A stretch of 64,000 bases of DNA from Lucifuga dentata (taxonomy: Eukaryota; Chordata; Actinopteri; Ophidiiformes; Bythitidae), in contig VXCM01005571.1 in NCBI GenBank assembly GCA_014773175.1, forward strand, positions 1 to 64,000, given 5' to 3'. Positions 1 to 10,482 of the stretch are shown piece after piece (the stretch's first letter is position 1; each line of letters opens with the position of its first letter). The notes beneath the pieces were generated by a model. That model made no database searches. It worked only from the letters and a program-made list of their open reading frames with translations, and was not told the DNA's origin. The translations under genes were made by a program, and so were the position numbers.

Positions 1-66
1 TAATTTCATTATATGTTACGTATAATGACAATAAAGCTATTCTATTCTATTCTATTCTATTCTATT
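1..66 (+). repeat. 3' end of a LINE with (CTATT)6 tail
   Basis: The segment reads from a TAATTTCATTATATG stretch through ATGACAATAAAG into six perfect CTATT units (37-66). An AATAAAG box followed directly by a short tandem repeat is the usual 3' end of L2/CR1-like LINEs in fish, which end in microsatellite-like tails instead of poly(A). The body of the element lies outside the window, so the clade is not certain. Alternative: an isolated pentanucleotide microsatellite. Confidence 0.5.
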
Positions 67-850
67 GCAACTGCATCCCACATTGTTGTTGTGTGCAGTA
101 AAGTTTGTTGGTATTTTTGAGACTGACAGACATTGTGCATCATACTGGCTGCTTGTTGGTGCTAAAAACACCCTTAAATGTCTATGTTGCACCATAATTA
201 GCACTTCAGAGTTGACTTGCCTGCCAACTGTGCAGCACATTTCATGAGAAGAGACTGAAAGAGAGACTTATTATGTAACATGGTTGAAAATAACTTTAGT
301 GAAACATTTCCACCATCCCCCAAAACCAATGCAAGCCAGAGGTGATGTGTAAGCTGAGAGGTATAGTTTAAAATTAGCTAATTTGAGAGCAACAGCAGCA
401 TAAATGCAGTTGATTTGCAATTCAGCGTCAACGTGCAAAGAGGATCTCGTATAAGAAACCCAATTACAGCCTTGTTCAAGTGATCAAGACTTTTGTCAGA
501 GTGAAAACAATGAACCAATCAGACGAAACATTTCTCTGACTGAAATAATTCCATACATGAGATTTCAAAACACACTATTCATCAGGTCAGCTCAGCCTTT
601 AAATCTGATGCTGCCTCCAAAATTTACTTCAGCTAACCTGCTTTAGCACAAGACATCCCATTTCCAAAGAAATAAACAGGGAGAGGGAGTGGAGAGAGGA
701 AAATAAAAAAAAAGTGAGAGATCATCCATAATGAGGAGAGTTTACAACCTATAAACTTCAGCAGAAAAGGTGAGTCAGGAAGCACAGACTGCAGACTGAA
801 GCATTGCACCGGGCAGACAGGGAAACAGGGCTGAAGACAGAAAGGCAAGT

Positions 851-853
<3 letters not shown>
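67..853. other. Unique non-coding sequence
   Basis: AT-rich sequence with no open frame above about 60 codons that looks like protein and no recognisable repeat. I see nothing functional in it. Confidence 0.5.

Positions 854-886
<33 letters not shown>
854..886. repeat. (CA)n microsatellite
   Basis: Uninterrupted CA dinucleotide tract of 33 bases. It opens a 1.4-kb cluster of six dinucleotide tracts. Confidence 0.95.
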
Positions 887-889
<3 letters not shown>

Positions 890-1083
890 TGAGCTTTGTT
901 CCTCAATATGGCCTAGGCAGATAACACTACAGCATTCAGGAATTTATCTGGTACCTCAGTACAGGTGTATTACCTGGATGGCAGAGTGCTGCAGCATTCA
1001 TTTACTCAGAGTGAATTTCTGCTTGTGTGACTGTGTACGTGTGAGAATCTCAGTTTTTAAGTTCTTACATTTGTCTGCTCATT

Positions 1084-1085
<2 letters not shown>

Positions 1086-1134
<49 letters not shown>
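1086..1134. repeat. (TG)n microsatellite
   Basis: Uninterrupted TG tract of 49 bases, which could form Z-DNA. Any open frame across it encodes only alternating Cys-Val or Thr-His. Confidence 0.95.
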
Positions 1135-1135
<1 letters not shown>

Positions 1136-1267
1136 AAGGCTCTAACCAGAGACTGACCACAAGTCTCCTGTTTTTGATGACAGGAAGATCCTAGCAGATA
1201 TTTCTAGTGTCTGGCAGATAAATAAATAATGGAACACTGGTTTGGATTTAGATAGTTATGAAAGCCT

Positions 1268-1270
<3 letters not shown>

Positions 1271-1310
<40 letters not shown>
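1271..1310. repeat. (GA)n microsatellite
   Basis: Perfect GA tract of 40 bases, purine on the plus strand. Confidence 0.95.
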
Positions 1311-1312
<2 letters not shown>

Positions 1313-1420
1313 CACCTATGCACTAAATATTATCTGTCTGTTGCTAGATAAAATTGCATATATATAAAAAATGGTTATGCCAATCATGGCATATACCACA
1401 ACTATATATGCAGACAGGGG

Positions 1421-1424
<4 letters not shown>

Positions 1425-1464
<40 letters not shown>
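1425..1464. repeat. (AG)n microsatellite
   Basis: Perfect AG tract of 40 bases, in the same purine orientation as the tract at 1271 and separated from it by about 110 bases of AT-rich sequence. Confidence 0.95.
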
Positions 1465-1465
<1 letters not shown>

Positions 1466-1931
1466 AAGTTTACAAACACCACTCAGTTTATGGTCATGAA
1501 GTATAATATCAGTGCTAAATATGGCTTAGTAAAAATCTTATCGGTGCTATTCATCTGCATTTCATAAAATATTAACATGCTATGTAGCCCAAAAACATTT
1601 TTTTACTTTGGATCCTTATCATAAACTCCAACAAACCCCTCTTCTTCACGTTCCCTGGAGGAAATAAAAGGAGAGCAAATGAAACAGCGAGTTAGCCAAT
1701 GAGCTTGGGGAGTTTATCTCTGCTCTTTGTCTTTTTCTTGGCGTAGATGGAGGCATTTTTTACAAACGGGAGGAAGTTGTGAGAGCAGGCCTCTAGGCAG
1801 AGAAGGGAAGTGACGGTGCTGTTTGAAAAATCATCCACTCTAGCTTTCCCTCTAGCCACCTTTTCTTTTTTTTCCTTTTCTAGACTTAGACAAGACCAGT
1901 GTCTGCTTTGTAGGCTCAACTGTTCACCGAA

Positions 1932-1933
<2 letters not shown>

Positions 1934-1981
<48 letters not shown>
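1934..1981. repeat. (AG)n microsatellite
   Basis: Perfect AG tract of 48 bases. It is the third purine tract in 700 bp with the same strand orientation. Confidence 0.95.
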
Positions 1982-1983
<2 letters not shown>

Positions 1984-2105
1984 TTGGTGTTTGCTTGTGT
2001 GTCAGACTATGTCCTAATGGACCCACAGACTCAAAGACTGTGGATTTTGTCTACCTTTGATTACACCTATGAATTATGCATCCAGCATGTCTCTCTTTGG
2101 CTCTC

Positions 2106-2107
<2 letters not shown>

Positions 2108-2151
<44 letters not shown>
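2108..2151. repeat. (TG)n microsatellite ending at a single-N join
   Basis: TG tract of 44 bases that ends at the N at 2152 and continues as GGGT units (about 2153-2166). The N suggests the true length was not resolved. A short (AC)n tract at about 2268-2285 closes the cluster. Confidence 0.9.
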
Positions 2152-2285
2152 NTGGGTGGGTGGGTGAGGGGTGGGAGGCACTGAGCCAGACACTGCGGTG
2201 TGCCGTGACACTGACTGATAGTGCTTTGCCCTTCTCAGACTCTCTAACACATTCTCTCTCTCTCATACACACACACACACACACA

Positions 2286-3289
2286 AAACACCAACACATA
2301 AACACACATGGAAACTGTTGCACTGACAGATATCTGTCCTTGCCTGCTCTTTACTCTCCCAGCTCCCATCAGCCCTCAGAGATCTGAGCTTAGCTGTTGC
2401 CTTCTGAAACTGTGAAGGTCAACAACCATGTCTAATATTAACAAAGCTGTAATATCTTTATAAATTTTTAATTAGCTACGTGAATAAAATGCATTAAATC
2501 TAGAACTACGTTGAAATTCTTGTTACAGAGATAATTCATTTTTCCATCCACAGGATCTCTAACCTGAGCTTGGATTGGTCTGGAGATTGGTCCATGTACC
2601 AGTATTGCATAAAAGAATCTGATTTATCACTCTGTTATGTTGTCTACTATCTGGTTTCAACAATATAAAGCAATAAACTAACTTTACATCATCATTTCCA
2701 TAGCAACTATGTTTGCTTGTTGATTCTCTTCTGGGTTTGATTTTGTGGCAACACAGTTTATGAATTCAATGATTTTGGCAACCGATTCTCAAATGCCGGA
2801 GTTCCAGTGAACGCAACAAGAGGACTGTTTGAAAACATTACTGTTCAGAGCTGCATTACCACACAACAATAACAGATTTGAAAAAGAAATATAATAAAGG
2901 AGAAATAAATGTTCTCTGTGATGGATAGCCTGTCAAGCAATTTTCAAGTCCCTGCAGGTTAATTTTCATAATAATACAGGCGTGAATGGAAACCTATGAC
3001 TTCCCAGAGGGAAGGAAAACAATCAAAAACTTAAGGTATGCTTTAGCTGTGAGTAATGTAAAGTGTATTATATGATTTGCAGTAGTATGGTCCTTCAAGC
3101 TTTATTATCATTTTATTGTCTGCAATCCTTAAAACAGCTGTTTGATAAATTCTAGATTTGAAAATCAAAGGTGTACACAGCTGCAAAAGCAATAGATGCT
3201 TTATACTTAAGATTAAACAGCAAATCCTCATCTTGTCATATATCTGATCTATTATTGAGTCTCAGTGCTTATTTTCTTCAAACAGAAGA
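2286..3289. other. Unique non-coding sequence
   Basis: Ordinary AT-rich sequence. The stretch near 3075-3100 (GTAGTATGGTCCTTCAAG) faintly resembles the right end of the AAGGACC inverted-repeat family found elsewhere in the window, but it is too short to call. Confidence 0.45.
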
Positions 3290-3333
3290 GAATAAATCTG
3301 GCAGTGCAGTGAGATTATTTCAGTGTTTCTTAT

Positions 3334-4444
3334 TAGGGCTGCAACGAATAATCAACGTAGTTAACAATCGATGACCAAATTAGTTGGAAACGAATTTAAT
3401 CAAAGATTAGTTGGTGACATCATCAGGCTGCCCGATGACGGCAGTGACACGTTTACTGGAGTGAAGTGCAGAGCAATACCTTCATGAACAATAACCTCCA
3501 AAGTATGGCAGTATTTCACTCTTAATTCACCCAAAAAGATTGTGAACTGCAACATTTGCAAAGCTGAGGTTTCCTGGCATGGCAGCACATTAGTTATGCA
3601 GCAGCATCTGAAGAGAAGGCACGTTGGCTCTCTGGATGATGAAGACTCATCTGGGTAAGCTAGTTAGCTAGCTACGTTAGTTAACGTTACTTAGCTACGT
3701 TAGCTTAATGTTAAAAGCCATGTTACTTCACGTTAGCTGTAACGTTTTCTATACATTTTCTGATGATCAATGTATTGTTAATGGTGTTTAGAGTAGCAAA
3801 TAATTATTATTCACAACAAAATGCTGCCCTAAATGTGCCCTAACTTTACAATATTAAACGTTGCATCGTTCACAGTAATGTTCATGGCTGGAGAATGTGT
3901 TGCTGTCGAGAATACCAGAGAATTTCATATATTCTAAATCACAAAAAATCTACAACTCCCTCTCGTTCACTGTTTTTTTTTTTTTTAATTTAGATGGATG
4001 TTTGATTTATTTGACTAAGGAAAAACTGTTGTAGTTTTGTTATATATTTTTTTGCTGCTGCTTTGCTTATCCTTGGTTTTTAAATTTTGACAGAAAAAAT
4101 GGATATTGTAATTTTTTTAAGCAGTGGTCACAGATCTGACTAAATGTTGGATGCTACTAATGTCAGTTAAATGCTATGGAACATGACAGGACTTGATTTC
4201 ATTGAACATTCTGTTATATCGGCAGGAAAATTAATTAAGATGCATTTTTGAATGAAGCATTCATGTTTATTATCTTTATTGTAACTTAGCACATGCCTAA
4301 AACAACCTCAAACTAAATTTAAAAGCTGATAGCTAAATAAGAGCCATTGAGTAATTGTGCGATTGATAATCCGATTATTCGATTAGTTATTTCAATAATC
4401 GATAGATTAATCGACTATCAAAATTGACGTTAGTTGCAGCCCTA
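3334..4444 (+). mobile_element. hAT-superfamily DNA transposon, internally deleted
   Basis: The element begins TAGGGCTGCAAC and ends GTTGCAGCCCTA, a perfect 12-bp terminal inverted repeat. It is followed inward on both sides by ATCGAT/GATTAATCGA-type subterminal motifs (dense at 4355-4425). It is flanked by the exact 8-bp direct repeat TTTCTTAT (3326-3333 and 4445-4452), the target duplication length of hAT elements. At 1111 bp it is far shorter than an autonomous hAT (about 3-5 kb). It keeps one coding exon, a BED zinc finger at 3500-3654, and no catalytic domain. The intact target duplication and terminal repeats suggest insertion not very long ago, mobilised by transposase from elsewhere. 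Confidence 0.92.
3500..3654 (+). pseudogene. BED zinc-finger exon of a hAT transposase
   Basis: The frame starting at 3500 reads SKVWQYF, then CNIC (Cys codons at 3548 and 3557), a Trp-His pair, then HLKRRH (His codons at 3605 and 3620) and an acidic tail SLDDEDSSG. The aromatic VWQYF start followed by C-x2-C-x15-H-x4-H is the BED finger signature, a DNA-binding module at the N-terminus of many hAT transposases. The frame is closed by a stop at 3656, but a strong splice donor (GG|GTAAGC, GT at 3655) sits exactly there, so this looks like a first coding exon. The frame is closed upstream by a TGA about 12 bases before 3500, and no in-frame ATG precedes the finger. The catalytic exons are missing, so it is a remnant. 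Confidence 0.75.
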
Positions 4445-4785
4445 TTTCTTATGCAAATTAACTTGGGGGTATTCAAGAAATGATTGTTAGTATCTTGAAA
4501 TGAGACCAAATAAGGCAGATAACTGCATTAGAATTAAGACAAATGACCTAAAATAAGGTTAAAACAACATGAAAAGATTTTTTTTTTTTTCACTTGTTTT
4601 GTAAATTAGAGGTTTAGGACTTTTGTCTTGCCTCTGCAACACATAGAAATTAGATTTACAACCTACAGGATACAAATTTCCAACTTCAAATGAAATATAA
4701 CAGTTGGACACAGCAGCCCTTCGGGTATACTTTTTTTATAAAGTGCCCTTCTGTTATCAGAGTTATATCACTGTATGCATCCATC

Positions 4786-4805
4786 CTCTCTCTCTCTCTC
4801 TCCCT

Positions 4806-4844
<39 letters not shown>

Positions 4845-4850
4845 CCTCTC
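4786..4850. repeat. (CT)n / (CCCT)n pyrimidine tract
   Basis: CT repeat interrupted by CCCT units and then CCCCTCTCCC. A second CT tract lies at 5079-5122. Confidence 0.9.
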
Positions 4851-5078
4851 CCACCCCTTTCCCAGGCCCGGGGGAAGACCGCACTGCCAAATGAGATGTT
4901 AGGCAAAATCTGGAACCAACCCCACATTAAGGACTGAGGAATCCCTCAGGACAATACATCCTGCACATATGGACAAATAGGGAAGACTGGGTGTTTTGAA
5001 GTGTAGTGGCTCATGGCAGCTGGGACTCAGCATAGCCATACCTCTTACTGACAAGCTCCATCTAGCAGGTGATACATT

Positions 5079-5122
5079 CTCTCTCTCTGTCTCTCTGTCT
5101 CTCTCTCTCTCTCTCTTTCTCT
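5079..5122. repeat. (CT)n microsatellite
   Basis: CT tract with two GTCT interruptions. It is followed 65 bases later by a 27-base poly(A) run (5188-5214). Confidence 0.9.
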
Positions 5123-5187
5123 GCAATCTGATGCTCTGTGCTGCTGTTGTCCCGATTCATAGCAAGAGATTAGTGAGCAAGGGTAAC

Positions 5188-5214
5188 AAAAAAAAAAAAA
5201 AAAAAAAAAAAAAA
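5188..5214. repeat. Poly(A) run
   Basis: 27 consecutive A on the plus strand. No retroelement body or polyadenylation signal is recognisable just upstream, so it is a simple homopolymer, not evidence of a retroinsertion. Confidence 0.9.
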
Positions 5215-5847
5215 CACTGACAAAAACTGAGAAAATAAATATAACAAGAAAGAAAGGGAATATGGAGGGAAAAGAATACTGAGGATAAAGATAAGGGGAG
5301 AGAAAAAGGGGGAGGGAGGGTGGCTGCACTCTTGTATCAGTCGTGGAAGAAAAATGGCTGCAGTAGAGGGAGAGATGGAGTGTAGGATATGAGCTCATGG
5401 GAAAGACAAAATAAGACAGAAATTGAGGAGGAGATCAGCAGAGGGAATCCATTTCCAGACATTGGTTTTCACGTTGAAGTTGTGCTGTTATCGTGATCAT
5501 CCATCTCAGACAATGCACCAGTGTCTTCAGCCCACACCACATTTACACTGATTGAAAGATACAGGGCGAGATACAGGGCTGTGACGTGTCCTCGCACAGA
5601 CAACACACACAATGTTCTCTTACAGTGCTATGGGTTTAAAACATCCTCCCCTTTCTTCCCTATTACCTCTTTTTCCAATCTTGACATGAGGTGAGAACAG
5701 TGTGACATTAGTGATTTGAAACTCAATACCTGTTTGGCATCAATTAAAATTGAATCAAATTTCCTTTTTGCTTACATGCAGTTGTAAAAGGACTGTGATT
5801 GGTCTTTTAATTCATTTTCAGACCTTTACATTGTTTTATTGTTTTCA
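5215..5847. other. Unique non-coding sequence
   Basis: Purine-rich up to about 5400 (GGGAGAG, AAAGGGGGAGG phrases), then ordinary sequence. Nothing recognisable. Confidence 0.4.
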
Positions 5848-6650
5848 GCGCATATACAAAGAGACATGCTAACCTTCAATGTGCTAAACTGAAGATGTTT
5901 TAGGTAAACATGATATGTTACAAACATTTCACAGCATCTGTTTAATCAAAGTGTAGTTTATTTAACATTAACTGTAACTAGCGCAGTGCCGGTTCAAAAC
6001 GTGCCTGTTCAGAACGGGCCAGATTTTATGGTGGCAGCTTTATGCCTTATTATGGCAGTCTGCCATAATTTTGTTGCATGTTCCTCGTGAGCTAGCTTTG
6101 TTTGCTGTATAGGGTCGGGTAGAGACCGTGCTACTGGACCAGAGCGTACGCTGCCGCAGCCGGAGTGTATCCTGCTGCGCGGACTACTTCTTCCAGCAAA
6201 GTTCTATTCGAGAACCGCTCATCCAAACAACTTCACACATGACACTGCATGTCCTTGGGTCCTGAGCAATAAACCTGCCGAATATCAACTTAATAGAGAT
6301 ATTGGTGCCACAGACAGACAGAGTTTCCTGCCTTTATAGTTAGATGTTAAATTAATTAACATTAAAGTGAGCTATTAACTATTACATTCTACGCACCTAA
6401 TCCTATCTGGTTCTAGATCAATTGATAGATCAATAGACTCTTGATAGACCCTTGTGGTTAGGTCAGAACTAGTTTGGATCATGTTCACAACACAAACTGC
6501 TTCAGACTGAGCTAGTCCACCTCCTCACAAAGGTCTCGGTAAAGGTCTGCACCGGAGTATTATTACTGTGTTCAGACCTGACCAAAGGAATCCTACCACG
6601 GGGCAAAATGAACCCTACTATGGTTCAAAGGGAATAGGCCTGAAAATGAA
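5848..6650 (+). repeat. Dispersed repeat, copy 1 (second copy near 51 kb)
   Basis: This interval aligns in the same orientation with 51200-51480. Shared phrases are GCTAACCTTCAA, GATATGTTA, TTTCACAGCATCT, GTTCTAGATCAAT, TGGATCATGTTCACA and CCACCTC. The two copies share about 70-75% by eye in the matching blocks. Copy 1 extends to about 6650 (GACCTGACCAAAGGAATC, ACTATGGTTCAAAGG). No protein is encoded. It is probably a non-autonomous DNA transposon, but the ends are not defined. Copy 1 carries about 400 extra bases at 5970-6365 that copy 2 lacks. Confidence 0.6.
5970..6365. mobile_element. Extra ~395-bp segment nested in repeat copy 1
   Basis: Copy 2 runs without interruption across this point. 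The extra segment is flanked by TTAACATTAA on both sides (near 5964 and 6356), consistent with a target duplication of about 10 bp. It is more CG-containing than its surroundings (CAGAGCGTACGCTGCCGCAG near 6141) and begins near TAGCGCAGTGCCGGTTCAAA. The type is unknown. The flanking repeat is AT-rich and could be coincidence. Confidence 0.3.
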
Positions 6651-8744
6651 AATGCCATTAGCTCTATTGATCATACAGAAGAGATAAATACTAGTAAAAT
6701 ACTGTCTCACCCTAAATGTTGGACAGTTGCACAAACCATGAATTTAACTTAAACTGAGCAGAGGAACATGAGTAATTATGTACATTACTAGATTCTTTTC
6801 ACCATGCAGAAGTAGATGATTTGTGTCTCCATTTTGTCTCATGAAAATGCTGTACAATCTAAAAGCATAAAGCTAGCAGCATATTTTTCTATCACAAACA
6901 CAGCTTTGCCTGTCAGCTCAGGCTCACACTGAAAAACTGCACCTTAAGTGAAAGGCTGTGCACACTCCTAGAATCCTCACACAGATGTTTTGACTTCTGG
7001 TTGATTAGACCTCTTCACAGGACTGTGTTGGTGTATACAGACCTGACACCTCTCTGACTCTCCTCCAGGTTTATGTAACTTATGGTTTTCCTCATTTATG
7101 ATTCTTGTAAGCTCCAAACATCAACCTGAGGAGGCCAGAATAGCTACAGTCACCTGTGTGGTTGTGCAGGGTCTTTAACAAGTAAAAGCCTCAAATGTAG
7201 GCATCCACATCTTACCACATTTTCTTAGATTAAATCACTGGACATTATGGTCCTGCTTGTCTTAGCAAATTTTCCAAATTCTTTTCTTGAATCAGAGAAT
7301 TAGGGAAATAATATGCATGACTGCCTGGAATGAAGACGTGGCTCATGCAGATAACAGCCTCCACTTGTCCCGTTCTCCCTACTGCTGATATCATTTGACT
7401 GAGGGCTTTTCTTGTCTTCACAGGAGAATGATAAATAATGCTCTACAGCTTGATCTTCAGATGACTTTGCTGCTTGACTGAAATCTGAAGGTGAAAAGGA
7501 CCAAAAATAGAAGAAACAAATGCTCAAAGATGCTTTTTGATCACTAATGTGAGTGATTGTCTTCCAGCCAGCAGACTGTCCTCATCCTCCCTGCTTGTTT
7601 ATATTGTCTAACCCTGACACGTCATCTCTGCCAGCGTGCAGCCTTCAGCCCAGGACCGGCAGCACTGCACGTAAGCCTCCCCAGTGAGGTTTAATGGACT
7701 CCCACCAAGAGGAAGTTGACCAGCCGCCATTTTGCGTAGCTTTTGTTGTCTTTAGGAACCGCTTGCAGGTCAGTGACTCTACTAACAATCAATGGAGTCT
7801 TTTATGGATAATGATGCCACAGCTTGACTTAAGTCAATACCAGACAGGAGCAGTAGGCCATCAAGATGTTTTCTATGCAGCCTTTTGTTATTTGTCTGAG
7901 CACAGAGTAACATTACTATTGGCTTTCATAAGTGAAAAGGCAGATTTCTTTCACTGGAACAGCTCCAGTGTTTCAGTGCATAGTTCGACAGCGTCTGGAG
8001 GAATAGTCTTTTGTTCTAGATTCACAGTGGGCATTTTGAGGTATAGCAGCACACTGACTATGAGGAGAAAATTAAAAACCTTAAAATACCAGCTGTCAGT
8101 GACTGAACGATTAATGATCCTCTGATCATCAGACTGAAAGGTGAGAATGTAATCGACTCTTTGCTTAACAATGATAATGTTTAACAATGTAACTCTGGTT
8201 GTGATAATTGTATTTTGGATGACAGTCACCTCCCTGGTTTGCCGTATTCTTTCCCGTCTGTAATATGCTGGAGCTGTGTGATGGATTATACTTGTCAATG
8301 ATCTGACCTAACTGCTGAGTCCTTCCACATCTCACTGCTGTGTGTCTTATGAATATGTAGCATCTTACTGTGTGTATGCCTGTGTGTATTACACTAAATG
8401 TGACTGTGCATGCGTGAGGTGAGAGAGCCAACTTTCTGCCGCTGTGTTTGTGTGTGGTGTGTGTATCTTATACGGTTTCTTTCTGTGCATGTGTGCATGT
8501 GTATTAAGTGAGAATGTGACTGATGGCATGTCAAAGCTTGGCTATCCACAGCTCATCTTCTTAGCCTGCCTGAGTGACGGGATGGAGACACACTCTGCTG
8601 AATAAAACATGAATTCAGACACACTGTCAGCAGACACAAGCTTCCACCGACTGATATGACAGATGTGCACGTAAGTGAGACAAAACCAGCTGCTTCATAA
8701 ATTTACACTGAACAACTGTGAATGCATCATAATCCTGCACACAG
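6651..8744. other. Unique non-coding sequence
   Basis: Contains the longest uninterrupted frame outside repeats and gaps (7694-8125 plus, 143 codons). It has no recognisable domain, an unremarkable composition and a different-frame overlap on the minus strand. At this base composition a frame of that length is expected once or so by chance in 64 kb. I see no repeat and no promoter signal. Confidence 0.45.
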
Positions 8745-8911
8745 GATGTGCAGAAACAATTTGTCAATTAGCAGATCAACAACATTTTCTGTTCCAGCCT
8801 GAAATGTGAGAATTTGTCATTTTTGACACTTCACAGCTGTTTAACCAGTTCATCAAAAGAACAATTAACTGACCAATTAATCAATAATCAAAATAATTAT
8901 CTACAGCACTA
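8745..8911. mobile_element. Degraded hAT end (TAGGGCTGCAAC type)
   Basis: The sequence ACCAATTAATCAATAATCA followed by AAATAATTATCTACAGCACTA matches the right-end layout of the hAT at 3334-4444 (ATTAATCGA..., then GTTGCAGCCCTA) with several substitutions, ending at 8911. The part before it (TTTTCTGTTCCAGCCTGAAA, 8789-8808, then TGTGAGAATTTGTCA) resembles the internal sequence of a common teleost short element, from memory. No left end or target duplication is recognisable, so this is an old relic at best. Confidence 0.4.
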
Positions 8912-10447
8912 ATACATACATTGTTTTCTAATTTCTAAAAGAACAAGGGCTCTGTTCATTTGATTTGACAACGACTCAGGGAAAGGAAATACATATACAG
9001 CCAAATACAAATACAGTATGTTTAGCCTTTAATAGACATGGACATTCTTGTCCATGAAGCACTGTGGTAAACATCACGCACAGCTGAGTCATTCGTAGAG
9101 AATGTATGGCATGCCCTTTTCTGTGTGTGTCAGCCTTACACAGCTTAACCTTCCCACATCCATTATAAGAAAAGAACCATCTTTTCAAATGTTTCTGGGT
9201 CCAGTCTCCTCTTTCTTTGACCTGATCCTCTTCTTCTTTATTTCTCTTGACTCCTCCTTTGCCCTCACCCCCCCGATCTGGTTTCCAATCCCCTCTGTGC
9301 TTTTCTGACTTTCCTCACCTCCCCGATTCCTTCCCATCATCCCCTCATTCCTCTTCCTCTCTTTCATAAGCAGCTGGTGGTCTGCTGTTATCCCCTCTGC
9401 TGGTGGATTCCCGCTGATTAGACCACCAGCTCTCACTATGCCTCTGCAGATGTGTGGCAGTGTTAAGTGCATTCTATCTCTGTCTTCATCCTAAGTACAC
9501 TTCAGCCTCTGTTAAGTATGCATCTGACAGAAGCCATGACATCGCAGGTTGGCTGGGCCAACTGATTACTGCGAGGGCACTGATATCACATCCAGCTGGT
9601 TCCATACCAAAAATTAGATGCCTAGAGAAAAATTTAACCAAGCAGCAAAACTGACATTAGTCTTCTGAGAGCTATTCAGGTAACTCCTTCCCATTAAGGT
9701 AACTCTTTGGGTCACATGAGGGTTGTGAGTCAAATAATAGGAGCCTGATTTTGTCAACATTTTATCAAAGTACACTTTTAATTCAATATTTAATTGGACT
9801 AAACAAAATAATTTACTGATCCTAATATACAGTGTAATATTAATTTACATAGTAACATGTTGGGTCGCATTGTTCTTGAAGCCCTCTGGTGTGTTCAGGG
9901 GCCTGCTACTGTATGTGACCTGAAGACAGCGAGGACATCCTGGACATTGAACATCTAACTACATCAGCTTTTTAAACTGTGACATCATACTTCACCTTGG
10001 AGGCACAGGCCCCTTTGATAAGACACAGTGTACATGTGTGTGAGTCTGCTGCTCTGCCCTGCCTTTGAAGATGGATGCTGGTAAAATGCTAATTGCTGTG
10101 GGACACAAGGCTGGAAGCGTACACAGTTCAAAGGGCGCAGCCGAACCTCAAAGCACTGGACTGAATATGTTCCGCTCTAAGAATCTCCAACTACCAAAAG
10201 CGTACCTCTGAGCAGAGGAACCCTCTGCACCACTGTCACTACATGTTACACAACTCCCCTCTGGAGTGTTCGAGAAAGAGCGTATGCATGTGCACATGTG
10301 ATGTTAGAATGTAAATGTGAATGTATAGTGTGGGCCTTTAGTCCTCAGTGGCTATGCATTGGAAGAGGATGAAGTCTCCATGATGCAGACTTAAGATCCC
10401 TCCAATTTAATTTCCTTCCTGTCACTTTATAGTGTTTGTCCCTGTCC
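8912..10447. other. Unique non-coding sequence
   Basis: Contains a pyrimidine-rich stretch (9195-9370, many CCTC and TTCTT phrases) and otherwise ordinary sequence. No coding or repeat signal is recognised. Confidence 0.45.
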
Positions 10448-10482
10448 TTTTTTTTTTTTTTTTTTNTTTTTTTTTTTTTTTT
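10448..10482. repeat. Poly(T) run broken by a single N
   Basis: T tract on both sides of N 10466. It is one of a set of single-N joins in homopolymers (see 21737, 23101, 27882, 41084, 48243, 48713, 50210). Confidence 0.9.

Larger units (their letters stand above)
3290..4600. repeat. Older dispersed repeat split by the hAT insertion
   Basis: If the hAT element at 3334-4444 and one target copy are removed, the flanks 3290-3333 and 4453-4600 join into a continuous sequence. It has the phrases GGCAGTGCAGTGAGATTA, TTCAAGAAATGATTGTTAG and TCTTGAAATGAGACCAAAT, followed by a T tract. From memory this style (CTTGTTTT, AAGACAAA, TCTTGAAATGAGAC) matches short non-autonomous elements common in fish, but no terminal repeats could be matched here. 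The nesting is inferred, not proved. Confidence 0.3.

Noticed and set aside
7694..8125. 143-codon plus-strand frame, the longest outside gaps and repeats
   Set aside because: No domain, no splice or promoter context, and a length expected by chance in 64 kb of this composition.
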